Assembly (NCBI GenBank): GCA_034678415.1
Contig: JAXDBV010000068.1
Span: 1 to 18,199 of the forward strand
DNA from: JAXDBV01 sp034678415
GTDB lineage: Bacteria; Bacteroidota; Bacteroidia; Bacteroidales; VadinHA17
Reading direction: 5' to 3'
Length of the DNA: 18,199 bases
The notes below the pieces were generated by a model. It made no database searches, was not told where the DNA came from, and worked only from the letters and a program-made list of their open reading frames with translations. Every line of letters begins with the position of its first letter. Positions within the stretch are counted from its first letter, which is position 1. The position numbers and the translations under genes are program-made. Positions 15,623-18,199 of the stretch are shown piece after piece.

Positions 15623-15787
15623 ATGAGAATATTCTATTCATGTTTTCTCATAATCCCCTTGATATTCAACAACCGATGCAGCGATGCACGCTTCCAGAAA
15701 AACACTACAAAATCAACCGAGCCGTATGAAAAAGATGTTCTATGGAAAACTCTTACTTTTGATCATGGCAACGCAACAACTTGTTAA
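15623..15787 (+). CDS. Possible small lipoprotein or leader peptide overlapping the GH13 start
   Basis: A 54-codon frame starting MRIFYSCFLIIPLIFNNRCS has the look of a short signal sequence, then a polar tail ending ATTC. It can also begin at 15611 (MGQTMR, behind AGGA) or 15584. It overlaps the first 62 bases of the GH13 gene in another frame, so it might be a leader peptide, a gene remnant, or chance. No family is recognised. Confidence 0.2.
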   Translation: MRIFYSCFLIIPLIFNNRCSDARFQKNTTKSTEPYEKDVLWKTLTFDHGNATTC

Positions 15788-17573
15788 TGCTCAGATTGAC
15801 CGTGTGGAGCCGCCCTGCTGGTGGACAGGGATGAAACATCCGGAACTGCAGCTGATGGTGCATGGAAAGGATGTTGGCAATCAGAAGGTTGAAGTACATT
15901 ATAAAGGTGTCAGTATCAAATCGGTTAATACTACCGATAATCCCAATTTTCTATTCATTGACCTGCTTATTTCACCTTCTGCCAAACCGGGGGTGTTCAG
16001 GATCCGGTTTATCCGGGATGGCAAGGAAATATTTTCATACCCGTACGAACTCTTTGGGAGGGAACCGGATTCTTCTTCCCGCCAGGGGTTCAGCAGTGAA
16101 GATGTGATCTATCTGCTTATGCCCGACCGGTTTGCAAACGGCGATCCTTCCAACGATACCGTAAAGGGTATGAAGGAAGGGCTTAACCGTAATGCATTGT
16201 CGGGCAGGCATGGCGGCGACATACAGGGGATCATCCATCACATGGATTATATTGCAGACATGGGCTTTACAACCTTGTGGATCAATCCCCTGCTGGAAAA
16301 CGACATGAGCCGTACCTCCTACCACGGGTATGCCATCACCGACTTCTACAAGGTCGATCCTCGCTTCGGCACTAATGAACTGTACAGGGCGCTGGCGCAT
16401 ACAGCCAGGGAAAGAGGGATCAAGCTTATTATGGATTTTGTATTTAACCACTGTGGTTCGGGACACTGGTGGTTCACCGATATGCCCGCCAGGGATTGGA
16501 TCAACAGCTACCCTGATTACTTCATTACCAACCACCACCGCACTACCAACATGGATCCCCATGCCTCAGAGTATGATAAAAGGCGAATGACCGATGGCTG
16601 GTTCGTCCCGTCGATGCCCGACCTGAACCAGAGGAATCCATTCCTGGCCACTTACCTCATCCAGAACAGTATATGGTGGACCGAATACCTGGGGCTGCAG
16701 GGAATACGGATGGATACCTGGCCCTACCCTGAAAAAGAATTTATGGCCGAGTGGTGCACCCGCATGCTGGATGAATATCCCCGTTTTAAGATAGTAGGAG
16801 AAGAATGGAGTGAAAACCCGGCCATTGTTGCATACTGGCAGCGGGGACAACACAATTTTGACGGATACGAAGGCAACCTGCCCTGCCTGATGGATTTTCC
16901 CCTGCAGGCAGCCCTTGTCAAAGCCCTTACCGAAAAGGAGGGTTGGAACAGCGGATGGATATACCTTTACGAGGCACTGGCCAATGATTTTCTCTATCCC
17001 GATCCGTACAACCTGGTGGTGATACCTGATAACCACGACATGCCCCGTTTCTATATGCAGGTGGGAATGAACGACAGCCTTTTCAGGCTGGGTATGACAT
17101 TCATCCTCACCACCCGTGGTATTCCGCAAATCCTTTACGGCACCGAGGTACTGATGACCCACAAAGAGGGAAACGACCATGCTTATATCCGAAAGGATTT
17201 CCCGGGGGGATGGCCTGACGACCCTGTGAACGCCTTCACCGGTAAAGGTCTCAGCCGAAAAGAAAAGGAAACACAGGAATTTTTCAGGAAATTGCTGATC
17301 TGGAGAAAGAACAACCGTGTGATCCACCAGGGGAAACTGGTGCATTTCGCCCCTGAAAAAGGTGTCTATGTCTATTTCAGGATACTAGGAGAAGAAAAGA
17401 TCATGGTCATCCTCAATAAAAACAGGAAAAAAACCATTCTGAAACCGGATCGCTTCAGTGAAATCCTCGGCAATCATACCACGGGAAAGGATGTATTATC
17501 AGGTACTGATATAAAGCTTATGAATGAAATAGAAGTGCCTGCCAGAACACCGTTGATTCTTGAACTTAACTAG
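15726..17573 (+). CDS. GH13 neopullulanase/cyclomaltodextrinase-like enzyme, exported
   Basis: A 615-residue alpha-glucan hydrolase, close in size and layout to SusA-type neopullulanases. A signal peptide (MKKMFYGKLLLLIMATQQLV, cleavage after NA) is followed by an N-terminal beta-sandwich (about 22-110, VEPPCWWTGMKHPELQLMV), the GH13 barrel (about 125-530), and a C-terminal beta domain. The conserved regions are complete: I DFVFNHCG (237-244), II GIRMDTWPY with nucleophile D330, III IVGEEW with acid/base E359, and IV PDNHDMPR with D438. It should cut alpha-1,4 (possibly some alpha-1,6) links in maltodextrins in the periplasm. The frame opens upstream at 15684, but the ATG at 15726 gives the standard signal peptide. 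It follows a terminator, so it may have its own promoter or depend on readthrough, and is one base from the next gene. Confidence 0.93.
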   Translation: MKKMFYGKLLLLIMATQQLVNAQIDRVEPPCWWTGMKHPELQLMVHGKDVGNQKVEVHYKGVSIKSVNTTDNPNFLFIDLLISPSAKPGVFRIRFIRDGKEIFSYPYELFGREPDSSSRQGFSSEDVIYLLMPDRFANGDPSNDTVKGMKEGLNRNALSGRHGGDIQGIIHHMDYIADMGFTTLWINPLLENDMSRTSYHGYAITDFYKVDPRFGTNELYRALAHTARERGIKLIMDFVFNHCGSGHWWFTDMPARDWINSYPDYFITNHHRTTNMDPHASEYDKRRMTDGWFVPSMPDLNQRNPFLATYLIQNSIWWTEYLGLQGIRMDTWPYPEKEFMAEWCTRMLDEYPRFKIVGEEWSENPAIVAYWQRGQHNFDGYEGNLPCLMDFPLQAALVKALTEKEGWNSGWIYLYEALANDFLYPDPYNLVVIPDNHDMPRFYMQVGMNDSLFRLGMTFILTTRGIPQILYGTEVLMTHKEGNDHAYIRKDFPGGWPDDPVNAFTGKGLSRKEKETQEFFRKLLIWRKNNRVIHQGKLVHFAPEKGVYVYFRILGEEKIMVILNKNRKKTILKPDRFSEILGNHTTGKDVLSGTDIKLMNEIEVPARTPLILELN

Positions 17574-17574
17574 T

Positions 17575-18199
17575 ATGAAAAAACTATTCATCCTTATCAT
17601 ACAGCTGATATCATGGGCGGTATTGCATGGCCAGATGGTCTATACTGAACCGCCGTTACCTGTCATGGGCACTCCCGTACAGGTGTTTTATGATACCAGC
17701 AAGGACCCCGGTGAGCTGAAGAACTATACAGGAGATATTTACGCTCATGCAGGGGTTATCCTCAAAGGCAATACCAGCTGGCAACATGTCATTGGTACAT
17801 GGGGAAACAACAGCACACAGCCAAAGCTGACATACCTGGGCAATTATCTTTACCGGCTGGATATCAGTCCTGACATAAAAACATTTTATTCCCTCGGAGA
17901 TAATGATAGTGTGCAAAAGCTGGCTCTTGTCTTTCGGAATGCTGTGGGGACTCAACAGACCAGGCCTGATATTTTCCTTGACGTATATGGAGAAGGGCTG
18001 CAGATCAGCATCCTTCAACCGGGAGGCCACACACTTTTGAACAGGAATAGTGATCTTTTCTTTTCAGCCGCTACCAGCCTGTATGCTGACATAACCCTTG
18101 CTTTGAACAATTCCATGGTGAAGACTGAATCAGGAACATCCATTAACCATACCATCCATTTCAGTGATGCAGGAGATTACTGGATCAGGGTTTCGGCCA
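17575..18199 (+). CDS. N-terminal part of an exported, probably amylolytic protein (cut by window edge)
   Basis: The frame is open from the ATG at 17575 to the window end (208 codons). Residues 1-20 are a signal peptide (MKKLFILIIQLISWAVLHGQ). Residues about 21-135 form a beta-rich domain (YTEPPLPVMGTPVQVFYDTS, then YTGDIYAHAGVIL, WQHVIGTWGNN and LALVFRNAVGTQQT) of the kind found before the catalytic domain of exported Bacteroidota GH13 alpha-amylases. A second beta-sandwich starts near 140 (LQISILQPGGHTLL). The catalytic domain is not in the window, so GH13 is inferred from this N-terminal pattern and from position. It follows the neopullulanase-like gene by a single base, so the two are surely co-transcribed and probably translationally coupled. 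Confidence 0.72.
   Translation, partial: MKKLFILIIQLISWAVLHGQMVYTEPPLPVMGTPVQVFYDTSKDPGELKNYTGDIYAHAGVILKGNTSWQHVIGTWGNNSTQPKLTYLGNYLYRLDISPDIKTFYSLGDNDSVQKLALVFRNAVGTQQTRPDIFLDVYGEGLQISILQPGGHTLLNRNSDLFFSAATSLYADITLALNNSMVKTESGTSINHTIHFSDAGDYWIRVSA

Noticed and set aside
15684..15725. Upstream start of the GH13 gene
   Set aside because: The added residues are polar and would bury the signal peptide; the ATG at 15726 begins with a typical MKKM signal.
16566..17345. Long open frame on the minus strand inside the GH13 gene
   Set aside because: It is a shadow of the enzyme gene, whose catalytic motifs are complete on the plus strand; the antisense product has no recognisable domain.
1..18199. 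CRISPR arrays, tRNA or rRNA genes, insertion sequences, phage genes
   Set aside because: No regular spaced repeats, cloverleaf or rRNA-like segments, transposase or phage proteins were seen in the window.

Overview
The window looks like chromosome of a Bacteroidota bacterium, probably order Bacteroidales. The evidence is a SusC/SusD pair, lipoproteins with an acidic stretch after the lipobox cysteine, anti-sigma and TonB-type domain fusions typical of the phylum, and several matches to the Bacteroides -7 promoter element TAnnTTTG. Shine-Dalgarno sequences are mostly weak or absent, also usual for the phylum. Genus cannot be fixed from the sequence.

Left part (1-6450), envelope and signalling genes. 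An exported YceI-family protein (+) converges on an exported SagB-like nitroreductase (-) and a SiaC/DUF1987-family protein (-). Next comes an ECF sigma factor followed, with a 4-nt stop/start overlap, by a membrane anti-sigma factor that carries a TonB-type C-terminal domain (both -). Divergent from these is a 792-residue secreted VIT + vWA protein ending in the same kind of TonB domain, closed by a strong terminator. Sigma, anti-sigma and vWA protein look like one signalling module; this is the less familiar system in the window.

Middle part (6450-7880), sparse. It holds a stretch with no convincing gene (perhaps remnants of a small lipoprotein gene), a small basic protein that may be a ribbon-helix-helix DNA binder, a bidirectional terminator, a cupin protein, and a leader region with three consecutive inverted repeats.

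Right part (7881-18199), a starch/maltodextrin utilization locus. A LacI-family regulator (-) diverges from susC, susD, susE-like, a terminator, a GH13 neopullulanase-like enzyme and the start of a second, probably amylolytic gene cut off by the window edge. A tandem pair of LacI-type operator sites lies between regulator and susC. The SusD homologue is unusually long because about 210 residues, resembling two SusE/SusF-type starch-binding modules, are inserted into an otherwise normal SusD fold. The SusE-like lipoprotein carries two more, duplicated, modules. The inferred sequence of events is: glycan is held at the surface by SusD and SusE, imported through SusC with TonB energy, cut by the exported GH13 enzymes, and sensed inside the cell as sugar by the LacI regulator.
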